Of a stretch of 64,000 bases of DNA, positions 1 to 8,421 are shown one piece after another. Position 1 is the stretch's first letter, and each line of letters opens with the position of its first letter. The position numbers and the translations under genes were made by a program. The notes below the pieces were generated by a model. That model made no database searches, was not told the DNA's origin, and was given only the letters and a program-made list of their open reading frames with translations. Where the stretch lies: NCBI GenBank assembly GCA_016720585.1, contig JADKKH010000001.1, positions 620,001-684,000 of the forward strand, given 5' to 3'. Source of the DNA: Chitinophagaceae bacterium. Its GTDB lineage: Bacteria; Bacteroidota; Bacteroidia; Chitinophagales; Chitinophagaceae.

Positions 1-1
1 C

Positions 2-106
2 CATTACCAGGTAAAGGGGTTTCATGAAGTAAAAATCGTGAATCGATTTTGGATTGTGACTGTGTTGTTGGTGGTATTAAGTATCGTAACCCTGAAGCTG
101 AGATAA
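2..106 (+). CDS. mraY: MraY C-terminal end (partial, enters from the left edge)
   Basis: The first 105 bases read in one frame to a TAA stop and give a 34-residue tail ending in a hydrophobic helix and the residues TLKLR. The motif FHEVKIVNRFWI followed by a final membrane helix is the usual C-terminus of phospho-N-acetylmuramoyl-pentapeptide transferase, which makes lipid I at the inner face of the membrane. Its position directly before murD and ftsW is the normal dcw order in Bacteroidota. Only the tail is present, so nothing can be said about its active site. A 150-base spacer separates it from murD. Confidence 0.8.
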   Translation, partial: HYQVKGFHEVKIVNRFWIVTVLLVVLSIVTLKLR

Positions 107-256
107 GATTATTTTTTTTGATAAATAGATTAATGAAAAACCCAGAGAATCTGTAAACCCGAAGAAAACAAACGACCTGATTTATTCGATTTGTAGTGCA
201 GTTGTAATTGAAACCAATACTTATGAAGAACCATGTTCCGTACATCGAAATTGAAC

Positions 257-1597
257 ATGGCTAAAAGGTTTGTCATATTGGGAGGAGGTGAAAGTGGTGT
301 GGGTGCCGCACTGCTTGCGAAGCAACAGGGATATGACGTATTCCTATCCGACGGAAGTTCTTTGAAAGAGATGTATCGTAACGAGTTGAAAATGGCGGAT
401 GTTGATTTTGAAGAAGGTCAGCACACAGCATCAAGAATCCTGGATGCAGAAGAAGTAATGAAAAGCCCGGGCATACCGGAAACTGCGGCCATGGTACAAG
501 CGATCCGGGCAAAAGGAATTGATATTATCAGCGAGGTGGAACTGGCATTCCGGTTTAAAGGCAATAGTAAAATCATTGCTATCACCGGGAGTAATGGAAA
601 AACAACCACGACTGCGCTGATCTATCATATCTGTAAAACGGCAGGTCTTGATTGCGCCCTGGTAGGTAACATCGGTGATTCGTTTGCCCGAAGAATTGTG
701 GAAGACCCGAAACCTTTTTATGTGGCCGAGATAAGCAGTTTCCAGCTTGATGACATAAAAAAGTTCAGACCGGATATTGCTATACTCACCAATATCACGG
801 AAGACCACCTGGACCGTTATGGATACAATTTTGAAAATTATATCAGGAGCAAATTCCGCATTACTATGAACCAGCAGAAAGATGACTATTTCATCTACTG
901 CGCCGATGATACAGTAACTATGAAATACCTAAACCAATTCCATATACTATCAAACCAACTGCCCATTAGTATGAAAAGAGAACTACCAAACGGAGCATTT
1001 ATTAAAGACGGGGATATGTACGTAAGAACCGGACAGGACTTTACCAATATGAGTGTATTTGATTTTGCTTTAAAAGGAAAGCATAATCAATATAATACTA
1101 TGGCAGCCTGTGTGGCAGCTATGACTTTGGACATCCGGAAAGATAAAATCCGTGAAGCGGTTCAGAACTTCCAAAGCCTGGAGCACCGTATGGAACATGT
1201 GGCAACCGTAAGGGGCGTGGAGTTTATTAATGACAGCAAGGCCACGAATGTCAACTCCACGTGGTATGCATTGGAAAGCATGACAAAGCCAACCGTACTG
1301 ATACTGGGCGGGGTTGACAAAGGGAATGATTATTCATTAATTGCAGAAATGGTAAAAGAAAAAGTGAAAGCACTCATTTGCCTGGGTACCGATAACCGGA
1401 AAATTCATGAGGCGTTTGGTAATACCATGGGTACAATTGTAAATACAACCACCGCAGCCGAAGCAGTACATGCAGCTTATCATTTTGCCAGTAAAGGCGA
1501 TGTGGTATTATTAAGTCCGGCCTGTGCCAGTTTTGATTTATTTAAAAATTATGAAGACCGGGGAAACCAGTTTAAACAAGTGGTGAAAGAACTATAA
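257..1597 (+). CDS. murD: UDP-N-acetylmuramoylalanine--D-glutamate ligase
   Basis: Mur ligase that adds D-glutamate to UDP-MurNAc-L-Ala in the cytoplasm, using ATP. Visible motifs are the N-terminal nucleotide-fold start KRFVILGGGESGVGAA, the ATP-binding loop GSNGKTTTT near residue 111, ITEDHLDRY in the central domain, the HRMEHV/NDSKATN region, and the C-terminal LSPACASFD. At about 446 residues it has the normal family length. An in-frame ATG lies 24 bases upstream at 233, but the family normally begins just before the VILG strand, so the ATG at 257 is preferred. The ftsW start follows the stop by two bases, which indicates tight co-transcription within the dcw cluster. Confidence 0.95.
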   Translation: MAKRFVILGGGESGVGAALLAKQQGYDVFLSDGSSLKEMYRNELKMADVDFEEGQHTASRILDAEEVMKSPGIPETAAMVQAIRAKGIDIISEVELAFRFKGNSKIIAITGSNGKTTTTALIYHICKTAGLDCALVGNIGDSFARRIVEDPKPFYVAEISSFQLDDIKKFRPDIAILTNITEDHLDRYGYNFENYIRSKFRITMNQQKDDYFIYCADDTVTMKYLNQFHILSNQLPISMKRELPNGAFIKDGDMYVRTGQDFTNMSVFDFALKGKHNQYNTMAACVAAMTLDIRKDKIREAVQNFQSLEHRMEHVATVRGVEFINDSKATNVNSTWYALESMTKPTVLILGGVDKGNDYSLIAEMVKEKVKALICLGTDNRKIHEAFGNTMGTIVNTTTAAEAVHAAYHFASKGDVVLLSPACASFDLFKNYEDRGNQFKQVVKEL

Positions 1598-1599
1598 TA

Positions 1600-2877
1600 A
1601 TGGATGTAACCAAAGACATAAGGCTGGGTGGATTCAGAAACACCTTCAATGCAGATAACCTGATCAGCAAAACAAAAGGCGATAAGGTTATATGGGCGTT
1701 GGTAATACTGCTGACCCTGGTATCCTTACTGGCGGTATACAGTGCTACAGGTTCGCTGGCGTATAAAAATTACCGGGGTAATACAGAGATTTATCTCTTC
1801 AAACAGATTGCCTTTATCATGGCCGGTATACTGGTTATCTATTTTGCGCACCTGGTCAATTATACCTTTTATTCCCGTGCGGCGAAGATTGCATTCCTGA
1901 TTTCATTACCGTTGTTATTCTATACATTATTTTTTGGTGTAAAGATGAATGAAGGCAGCCGCTGGATCCGCCTGCCATTCATTAATATGACCATGCAGAC
2001 CTCGGACTTTGCACGATTAGCCTTATTCATGTACCTGGCCCGTTTGCTGAGTAAAAAGCAGGATGTCATAAAGGATTTTAAAAAAGGTTTCCTGCCGGTC
2101 ATCGTTCCCATCATCATAACCTGTGCATTAATTGCGCCGGCCAATCTTTCCACGGCATTATTGCTGGGAGCCAGTTGCCTGCTGTTGTTGTTCATCGGCC
2201 GTGTCAATACGAAACATATTCTGATGACGATCGGCCTTGCTTCAATTCCCCTGGTGTTTATGGTAGCGGCTGCAGTGATACGCCATGGTAAAGAAAATAA
2301 AGAAGAAATAATCCTAACAGAAAAGAAAAGCGGTTCCACATTATTTGGCAGGGTAGATACCTGGATCGGAAGAATGGAGAGTTTCATTTATGGCAGTAAA
2401 GAAGCAGAAGAAGGTGCTTACCAGGTGAACCAGGCAAAAATCGCCATTTCAAAAGGGGGTGTGTTTGGAGTAGGCCCCGGAAACAGTACCACACGGGATT
2501 ATCTACCACAGGCGTATAATGATTTTATTTATGCGATCATCATCGAAGAATATGGTTTAGTGGGTGGAGCGTTTATCATGTTTTTCTATCTGGTTTTTTT
2601 ATACCGCTGTATCCGGATTTACAAACGATGTCCTTTTGCTTTCGGTGCTTTCCTGGCATTGGGATTAAGTTTTACACTGGCCATTCAGGCAGTGGCTAAT
2701 ATGGCGGTCACGGTAAACCTGTTTCCGGTGACCGGCGTAACGCTGCCGCTGGTAAGTATGGGTGGAACGAGTTTCATATTTACCTGCCTGGCCATTGGAA
2801 TCATATTAAGTGTTGCCAGGAATGTGGAACAATTGGAAGGAAGGTCGCAACAAGCTTCCGTTAATGCGGGGGTTTAA
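1600..2877 (+). CDS. ftsW: Lipid II polymerase FtsW (SEDS family)
   Basis: Multi-pass membrane protein of 425 residues belonging to the FtsW/RodA/SpoVE family of septal peptidoglycan glycosyltransferases. About ten hydrophobic segments are visible after a 30-residue cytoplasmic start. Family signatures include VYSATGS in the first helix region, GPGNSTTRDYLPQAYNDFI with IIIEEYGLVGG in the large loop, and LPLVSMGGTSF near the end. It starts two bases after the murD stop and ends 12 bases before murG. Placement between murD and murG marks it as FtsW rather than RodA. The loop holding HGKENKEEIILTEKKSG is charged and probably cytoplasmic or periplasmic. Confidence 0.95.
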   Translation: MDVTKDIRLGGFRNTFNADNLISKTKGDKVIWALVILLTLVSLLAVYSATGSLAYKNYRGNTEIYLFKQIAFIMAGILVIYFAHLVNYTFYSRAAKIAFLISLPLLFYTLFFGVKMNEGSRWIRLPFINMTMQTSDFARLALFMYLARLLSKKQDVIKDFKKGFLPVIVPIIITCALIAPANLSTALLLGASCLLLLFIGRVNTKHILMTIGLASIPLVFMVAAAVIRHGKENKEEIILTEKKSGSTLFGRVDTWIGRMESFIYGSKEAEEGAYQVNQAKIAISKGGVFGVGPGNSTTRDYLPQAYNDFIYAIIIEEYGLVGGAFIMFFYLVFLYRCIRIYKRCPFAFGAFLALGLSFTLAIQAVANMAVTVNLFPVTGVTLPLVSMGGTSFIFTCLAIGIILSVARNVEQLEGRSQQASVNAGV

Positions 2878-2889
2878 TGAGAGTCTGGT

Positions 2890-4026
2890 ATGAGTGAGCG
2901 TAATAACGATAATAAAGTTTCAGGTACTCTCTTCAGGGGGCAGCGCGTGATAATAGCTGGTGGAGGAACAGGTGGACATATTTTCCCGGCTATCGCAATA
3001 GCTCATGCGATGAAAAAGATAGCGGGTGATTTGGAAATATTGTTTGTGGGTGCGAAAGGAAAAATGGAAATGGAGAAAGTGCCACAGGCCGGATACCCAA
3101 TTGAAGGATTGGATATAGCCGGATTCAACAGAAGTTCTTTGATAAAGAATATCGGTTTGCCTTTTAAGTTGCTGAAAAGTTTTTTGCAGGTTCGGACCAT
3201 TTTTAAAAAATTCAGACCGGACGCGGTAATAGGCGTGGGGGGGTATTCCAGTTTTCCGGTATTGCGGTTTGCACAAGCCCTGGGAATTAAAACTTTTATT
3301 CATGAGTCTAATTCTTTTGCGGGCAGGTCAAACATAATGCTGGGAAGAAAAGCAACCAGGATTTTTACCGGAACAGATGGCATGGAGAAATTTTTTCCGA
3401 AGGAGAAAATCCTGGTAACCGGGAACCCGGTGCGCACTGCGATTGCTTCGGCATCAGTGACAAGGTCTGAAGGAGTAAAATTCTTTTCTCTTGCGGAAGA
3501 CAAAAAAACAGTTCTCATTGTTGGCGGAAGCTTGGGGGCTAAATCCATCAATGAAGCCATAAGTAAAGGACTGGATGATTTGTTAGCCGCCGGATTGCAA
3601 CTGATATGGCAAACAGGTGAACCGTATTCAAAGAAAGCAAAAGAGATTGCTTATGAAAAAAAATCTGTTTGGGTAAATGCGTTTATCGCGCAGATGGAAT
3701 ATGCCTATGCCGCTGCTGATATAGTGGTGGCCCGTTCGGGAGCCATGACGGTTGCGGAGTTATGTGTCGTTAAAAAGCCCGTTTTGTTCGTACCCTATCC
3801 ATTTGCTGCAGAGGATCACCAGACGGTGAATGCCATGCAACTGGTGAATAAGAATGCAGCATTGATGGTAAAGGATAATGAAGTGATGCAGAAACTGGTG
3901 TTCATGACCATTGAGCTGTCCATGGACGAAGGCAAACAGGATGAATTGAGAAAAAATATCGGAGCATTAGCCATTACAGATGCTGATATGAAAATTGCAG
4001 ATGAAGTTTTGAAAAATATTGAATAG
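2890..4026 (+). CDS. murG: UDP-GlcNAc transferase making lipid II
   Basis: Peripheral membrane glycosyltransferase (GT28 family) that adds GlcNAc to lipid I. The protein has 378 residues. Visible are the N-terminal glycine-rich loop GGGTGGHIFPA (about residues 24-34), GVGGYSSFPV, HESN, the second-domain start GGSLGA, and the nucleotide-sugar site RSGAMTVAEL followed by PYPFAAEDHQ. About 20 extra residues precede the usual start, so an internal start is possible, but no nearer ATG exists. The last 12 codons are duplicated just downstream (4077-4113). The present C-terminus therefore ends in LKNIE, while the downstream copy would end LKMI. Confidence 0.95.
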   Translation: MSERNNDNKVSGTLFRGQRVIIAGGGTGGHIFPAIAIAHAMKKIAGDLEILFVGAKGKMEMEKVPQAGYPIEGLDIAGFNRSSLIKNIGLPFKLLKSFLQVRTIFKKFRPDAVIGVGGYSSFPVLRFAQALGIKTFIHESNSFAGRSNIMLGRKATRIFTGTDGMEKFFPKEKILVTGNPVRTAIASASVTRSEGVKFFSLAEDKKTVLIVGGSLGAKSINEAISKGLDDLLAAGLQLIWQTGEPYSKKAKEIAYEKKSVWVNAFIAQMEYAYAAADIVVARSGAMTVAELCVVKKPVLFVPYPFAAEDHQTVNAMQLVNKNAALMVKDNEVMQKLVFMTIELSMDEGKQDELRKNIGALAITDADMKIADEVLKNIE

Positions 4027-4042
4027 ATGCAGGATGTAGTTT

Positions 4043-4075
4043 CCCTCTCTGGAGGAGAGGGACGGAAGGGTGAGG
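4043..4075 (+). repeat. Palindromic REP-like element after murG
   Basis: CCCTCTCTGGAGGAGAGGG forms a stem-loop and is followed by a G-rich tail GACGGAAGGGTGAGG. A close relative with the same layout (stem, then CCGGGGTGAGG) lies between ftsA and ftsZ at 8373-8407. The repetition of stem plus GGGTGAGG tail at two places marks a dispersed element, not a simple terminator. Confidence 0.7.
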
Positions 4076-4076
4076 C

Positions 4077-4113
4077 GATGCTGATATGAAAATTGCGGAT
4101 GAAGTTTTGAAAA
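4077..4113 (+). repeat. Duplicated 3' end of murG (37 bp)
   Basis: These 37 bases repeat positions 3979-4015 inside the murG coding region with a single mismatch (A to G). In the same frame the copy would encode A-D-M-K-I-A-D-E-V-L-K-M-I and then stop. The two copies lie 98 bases apart, and the gap carries a palindromic element (4043-4075). The arrangement suggests a tandem duplication linked to insertion of that element. Confidence 0.85.
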
Positions 4114-4161
4114 TGATATAAGCAATAAAAAACGTACCTACTAATACTGTCCTTATGAATA

Positions 4162-4196
4162 CCCCCTTTTGGGGGACCTGCCTACCGGAAGGCAGG
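4162..4196 (+). repeat. Two adjacent short palindromes before murC
   Basis: CCCCCTTTTGGGGG (a perfect 5-bp stem) is followed at once by CCTGCCTACCGGAAGGCAGG, with 7-bp arms CCTGCCT/AGGCAGG. The second palindrome has the same arms as one inside ftsZ (10326-10346), and degenerate versions occur at 59367-59387 and 62206-62223. It belongs to a dispersed family in this genome. Confidence 0.75.
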
Positions 4197-4215
4197 TTGA
4201 AACAACGGATGATGA

Positions 4216-5640
4216 ATGATTGATAAAAGTAAAATAAAAGAACAATTCTCTTTTTCCTTAGGAGAAGGTGCGGTTGGGGTCGTGTATTTTATCGGCATCG
4301 GGGGGATCGGAATGAGCGCCCTTGCAAGATTCTTTCATGCAAATGGTGTGAAAGTAAGCGGATACGATAAAACGGAAACGATACTGACGAAAGAACTGGA
4401 AGCAAGTGGTATAGCGGTTCATTATGAGGAGCAGGTTGAGTTGGTTCCGAAAAAAGTGGATATCGTTGTGTACACACCTGCTGTGCCAACAGATCATAAA
4501 GAATTGATTTTTTGCCGGGTGCAGGGATATAAAGTGATCAAGAGAAGTGATGTCTTACAAATAATAACAGCGCGTTCTTTTAATATATGTATTGCGGGGA
4601 CACATGGTAAAACAACCATCACAACAATGGTGGCGCATTTGCTCCGTGACAGCGGATTCGGTTGTAATGCTTTTTTAGGTGGCATTTCAGTGAATTATGG
4701 AACCAATTTCTGGAGCAGCGAAAAGAACGTGTGTGTGATTGAGGCCGATGAATATGACAGAAGTTTTTTGAAATTAAGTCCGGATATAGCCATCATCACA
4801 GCAATGGACGCTGATCACCTGGATATATACGGATCAGCAGAAGCCATGGAACAGGCTTTTATTGATTTCAGTAAAAGAGTGATACCGGGTGGTTTATTGA
4901 TCCGGCAGTTTGGTTTGAAAAGAGGAAAGGAGTTGAAGGCCGGACAACAAATAACGTATAGCCTGCAGAATGAAAGTGCGGATGTCTATGCAGCCAATAT
5001 CCGGATGATGCATGGAGGCTATGAGTTTGATGTCCGGATTAAGGACCAAATTATAGAGCATGTAAAATTGAATATGGGGGGCATGCATAATGTGGAAAAT
5101 TCGGTAGCGGCCATAGCGGTTGCAAGTTCTTTGGGAATTGAGCCTGATAAGATTAAAGCAGCGTTGGAAAATTTCACGGGAGTGAAGCGAAGATTTGAGT
5201 ATATCATCCGGAATGAACAGTTAGTGTTTATCGATGACTATGCACATCACCCTGAGGAACTAAGAGCTTTAATTACCGGGGCCAGGACTTTATTCCGGCA
5301 GAAAAAATGTACGGTGATTTTTCAACCACACCTGTACAGCAGAACCAGGGACCTGGCCGATGGATTTGCGGAAGTACTGGACCTGGCTGAAGAAGTGATC
5401 CTGCTGCCTATTTATCCAGCAAGGGAGCTGCCGGTAACAGGTGTGAACAGTGAAATGATTTTAGATAAGATGAAAAGCGGGCATAAGCGGGTGATGACAA
5501 AAGAGGCATTGATGAATTGGGTGAAAAACGATTATGCCAAAACATTGAATAAAGAGTTTGGAGAAATTTTGATTACAGCTGGTGCAGGAGATATTGATAT
5601 GTTGACAGAGCCGATAGGAAAAGAGTTAAAAAATATATAA
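4216..5640 (+). CDS. murC: UDP-N-acetylmuramate--L-alanine ligase
   Basis: First Mur ligase of the peptide stem, 474 residues, cytoplasmic and ATP dependent. Motifs are FIGIGGIGMSALA (about residues 26-38), the ATP loop GTHGKTTIT, EADEYDRSFL, MDADHLDIYG, the C-terminal DDYAHHPEE and TAGAGD. The N-terminus is odd. Between MIDKSKIKE and VYFIGIGG lie about 13 residues (QFSFSLGEGAVGV) encoded by CTCTTTTTCCTTAGGAGAAGG plus a G-rich tail. This resembles the dispersed stem-plus-GGGGT element seen at 4043 and 8373, so part of the leader may come from an in-frame element. The gap to ftsQ is 29 bases, and no ddl gene is present. Confidence 0.94.
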   Translation: MIDKSKIKEQFSFSLGEGAVGVVYFIGIGGIGMSALARFFHANGVKVSGYDKTETILTKELEASGIAVHYEEQVELVPKKVDIVVYTPAVPTDHKELIFCRVQGYKVIKRSDVLQIITARSFNICIAGTHGKTTITTMVAHLLRDSGFGCNAFLGGISVNYGTNFWSSEKNVCVIEADEYDRSFLKLSPDIAIITAMDADHLDIYGSAEAMEQAFIDFSKRVIPGGLLIRQFGLKRGKELKAGQQITYSLQNESADVYAANIRMMHGGYEFDVRIKDQIIEHVKLNMGGMHNVENSVAAIAVASSLGIEPDKIKAALENFTGVKRRFEYIIRNEQLVFIDDYAHHPEELRALITGARTLFRQKKCTVIFQPHLYSRTRDLADGFAEVLDLAEEVILLPIYPARELPVTGVNSEMILDKMKSGHKRVMTKEALMNWVKNDYAKTLNKEFGEILITAGAGDIDMLTEPIGKELKNI

Positions 5641-5669
5641 GTAGCTCCTGAGGAGCGAAAAACAGATCC

Positions 5670-6845
5670 ATGAATGCAAAAACAACCATACGGAAAATAC
5701 TGTTTATCGCAGTCTGGTTATGCATCGGTGCAGGAATGTTTACCCTGCTGCTGGCTGCAATCAGTAAAAAGAATAAAGGGCTGTGTACAGGCTATTCCAT
5801 TACGATAAAGGGGGTGCAAAATAATTTCTTTATTGATAAAAAAGATATAGAGCAATTGTTGATAAAGGCCCTGAAAGGAAATATCAAAGGTCAGCCTGTT
5901 GCTTCATTTAATCTGCAGGAACTGGAACAGCTATTGGAACACAATACCTGGATCGAGGAAGCTGAACTTTATTTTGATAACCGGGATGTCATGCATGTAA
6001 CGGTAACCGAGAAAGAACCGGTTGCAAGAGTTTTCACGACAACAGGTAATTCCTTTTACCTGGACAGTCTCGGAAGAAAATTGCCCTTGTCGGATAAATT
6101 AAGTGCGCGGGTACCGGTATTCACTGGTTTCCCGGAAAAAAGAACCTGGAACCGGGATGATAGTGTGCTAGTGAATGAAGTTAGAACGACCGCCAATTAT
6201 ATCATGAATGATCCTTTCTGGATGTCGCAGGTGGCGCAAATAGATATTACACCCGAAAGAAATTTTGAAATGATCCCGTTGGTGGGAGATCACCTGGTGA
6301 AATTGGGCAACGGAGATAATATGCCTGCTAAGTTTCATCGCCTGCTGGTTTTTTACAGACAGGTATTGCGCTTGACCGGATTTCAGAAATACAAAGTAAT
6401 TGATGTACAATATAAAGGACAGATAGTTGCGTCGGCATTTGCAGGTAATGCCCGGATCGATTCGGTGCAATTAAGAAAAAATGTAGAAAAATTATTGCGT
6501 CAGTCAATCGAAGCAGAAAATGATACCGTGATAAGGGCCATGCCACCTATTATAAAACTCGAAATAGATTCAGCGACCGCACCTGACCCATACTTGAAGG
6601 ATAAAAAAGATATTAACCCTGAGAAGCATAACAGTCCCAACCCCCGCCTGAATGAAGTAGCGCCGGCCATCCCTTCGGGGGATGGCGGCGGGCAGGCAGC
6701 GAAAAATGAGATACAAAAGAGTGAATCGAAAAAAACAGATAAACCGGTTAAAAATAATAAACCAAAAACTATAGAGAAAAAGAAAGAACCCAAAGCTGTG
6801 ATGCCAAAGAAACCAGTGGATGAACCAAACGGGGGATATAATTAA
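5670..6845 (+). CDS. ftsQ: Cell division protein FtsQ/DivIB
   Basis: Single-pass membrane protein of 391 residues. It has a short cytoplasmic start, one transmembrane helix (about residues 10-30, ILFIAVWLCIGAGMFTLLLA) and a POTRA-like region beginning near residue 40 (YSITIKGVQNNFFIDKKDI), where members of the family connect early and late division proteins. The beta domain continues to about residue 290. The last 100 residues form a low-complexity tail rich in Lys, Pro and Asn. Inside that tail the peptide AIPSGDGGGQA is encoded by a perfect palindrome (6666-6686), probably an inserted element. The position between murC and ftsA supports the call. Confidence 0.9.
   Translation: MNAKTTIRKILFIAVWLCIGAGMFTLLLAAISKKNKGLCTGYSITIKGVQNNFFIDKKDIEQLLIKALKGNIKGQPVASFNLQELEQLLEHNTWIEEAELYFDNRDVMHVTVTEKEPVARVFTTTGNSFYLDSLGRKLPLSDKLSARVPVFTGFPEKRTWNRDDSVLVNEVRTTANYIMNDPFWMSQVAQIDITPERNFEMIPLVGDHLVKLGNGDNMPAKFHRLLVFYRQVLRLTGFQKYKVIDVQYKGQIVASAFAGNARIDSVQLRKNVEKLLRQSIEAENDTVIRAMPPIIKLEIDSATAPDPYLKDKKDINPEKHNSPNPRLNEVAPAIPSGDGGGQAAKNEIQKSESKKTDKPVKNNKPKTIEKKKEPKAVMPKKPVDEPNGGYN
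6666..6686 (+). repeat. Palindrome inside the ftsQ reading frame
   Basis: GCCATCCC-TTCGG-GGGATGGC is an 8-bp perfect stem with a 5-base loop, followed by GGCGGGCAGGCAG. It encodes AIPSGDGGGQA within the disordered FtsQ tail and keeps the frame. A C+G-rich palindrome in an otherwise A-rich tail stands out in base composition. Confidence 0.65.
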
Positions 6846-6890
6846 TTAATATAACGATTTCGATAAAAACAACAACTAAAAACTACAATC

Positions 6891-8264
6891 ATGAACAACG
6901 AACAACCCATTATTGTCGGTCTGGACATTGGAACAACCAAGATCGCCGTTATTGCCGGACGTAAAAATGAGTTTGGTAAACTGGAGATCCTTGGATTCGG
7001 CAAAGCCAACTCCAACGGTGTAAAGCACGGCCAGGTCCTGAATATCGACGAAACCATTAAAGCCATAAAAAGTGCTTTGGAAAATTGCTTCGCTTCTAAT
7101 CCTAACCTGGATGTAAAGGAAGTGTATGTCGGTATTGCCGGTCACCACATCAAAAGCCTGCAGACCCGTGGGGACATCGTTCGTCAAAGAACCGATGAAG
7201 AAATTACCCAAAAGGAAATTGATCAGCTGGTAGATGATCAGTATAAAACCTATATCCCTGCCGGCGACCAGATCATTGATGTGATACCTCAGGAATTTAC
7301 CGTAGATAATTTTCAAAATATTCCCAACCCGATCGGTTATGGCGGCGTAAAGATCGGTGCCAACTTCCACATCATCACCGGTGATAAAAATGCTATCCGG
7401 AATATAAACCGTAGCGTGGAGAAATCGGGTCTTTATACAAAAGACCTGGTCCTGCAACCCCTGGCTTCTTCTTCAGCCGTAATGGGACAGGAAGACCTTG
7501 AAGCCGGTGTAGCCATTGTTGATATTGGTGGAGGTACTACGGACCTGGCTGTTTTCTATGAAGGTATTTTAAAACACACGGCGGTTATTCCCTTTGCCGG
7601 TGAAAATATCACCAATGATATCAAAACCGGTTTGGGGGTTTTGAAGACACAGGCTGAACAAATGAAAGTTCAGTTTGGCAGTGCCTTGGCGAATGAAGCA
7701 AAATCAAATGCCTATATCACCATCCCGGGTTTGAGAGGTATGCCTGCCAAAGAAATCAGTGTTAAAAACCTGGCTAACATCATCCAGGCAAGAATGAGTG
7801 AGATTATGGATTTTGTAACGTATCATTTAAAGCAGGTCGGTTTGGAAAACCGTATGCTGAATGGCGGAATTATTCTTACCGGCGGAGGGTCACAATTAAA
7901 ACATCTTATCCAACTCACCGAATATGTAACGGGCTTACCGGCAAGAATTGGTTTTCCCAATGAACATCTGGCCGGTGGACATATTGAAGAACTGGCTAAA
8001 CCAACCTACTCTACCTGTATCGGTCTTATCCTGAAAGGATATGATGACTATGAACATAACCGCAAACAGTTCGACAAAGAATACAGGAAAGTGGATGTTC
8101 CCGAAGGATTAAAAAACAATGGCACAGAAGCAGTCCCGGTAGTAACAGCAGAAGAAGTTGCCGCATCAGAAATTATCCGGAGAAAAAACCTGACCGGCTT
8201 TTGGGGCAAATTCAAAGACAGGATCATTGATTTGTTTAAGGAAGAAGAAGATAAAAAATTATAA
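6891..8264 (+). CDS. ftsA: Cell division protein FtsA
   Basis: Actin-like ATPase of 457 residues that anchors FtsZ to the membrane. The phosphate-1 loop GLDIGTTKIAV is at residues 9-19, phosphate-2 VDIGGGTTDLAVF is near residue 210, and the adenosine motif GGIILTGGGSQL is near residue 325. The SHS2 (1C) subdomain inserted after residue 85 is visible as VYVGIAGHHIKS. The C-terminus FWGKFKDRIIDLFKEEED has the pattern of the amphipathic membrane-targeting helix. The gap to ftsZ (157 bases) is longer than others in the cluster and is filled with two repeat elements. Confidence 0.95.
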   Translation: MNNEQPIIVGLDIGTTKIAVIAGRKNEFGKLEILGFGKANSNGVKHGQVLNIDETIKAIKSALENCFASNPNLDVKEVYVGIAGHHIKSLQTRGDIVRQRTDEEITQKEIDQLVDDQYKTYIPAGDQIIDVIPQEFTVDNFQNIPNPIGYGGVKIGANFHIITGDKNAIRNINRSVEKSGLYTKDLVLQPLASSSAVMGQEDLEAGVAIVDIGGGTTDLAVFYEGILKHTAVIPFAGENITNDIKTGLGVLKTQAEQMKVQFGSALANEAKSNAYITIPGLRGMPAKEISVKNLANIIQARMSEIMDFVTYHLKQVGLENRMLNGGIILTGGGSQLKHLIQLTEYVTGLPARIGFPNEHLAGGHIEELAKPTYSTCIGLILKGYDDYEHNRKQFDKEYRKVDVPEGLKNNGTEAVPVVTAEEVAASEIIRRKNLTGFWGKFKDRIIDLFKEEEDKKL

Positions 8265-8267
8265 GGC

Positions 8268-8407
8268 CCCCTAAATCCCCAGCAGGGGGACTTTCGGAGC
8301 GACTTTAAAATTTAATTTTTTTTATTAAACACAACTCACAAATACTAACCCAATTTTTCAACAGCTTCGCAACCCCCTCTCTTCAAGGAGAGGGCCGGGG
8401 TGAGGCT
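8268..8407 (+). repeat. Repeat-filled spacer between ftsA and ftsZ
   Basis: The spacer has two short elements. CCTAAATCCCCAGCAGGGGG (8268-8287) has a CCCC/GGGG stem. CCCCTCTCTTCAAGGAGAGG with a CCGGGGTGAGGCT tail (8373-8407) matches the element after murG. Between them lies an AT-rich stretch with no gene. Either could form a stem-loop in the transcript between ftsA and ftsZ. Confidence 0.65.
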
Positions 8408-8421
8408 CTAATTCAACTCTT

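Noticed and set aside
233..256. Upstream murD start at 233
   Set aside because: The family begins directly before the VILG strand, so the extra eight residues have no counterpart. The ATG at 257 is preferred.
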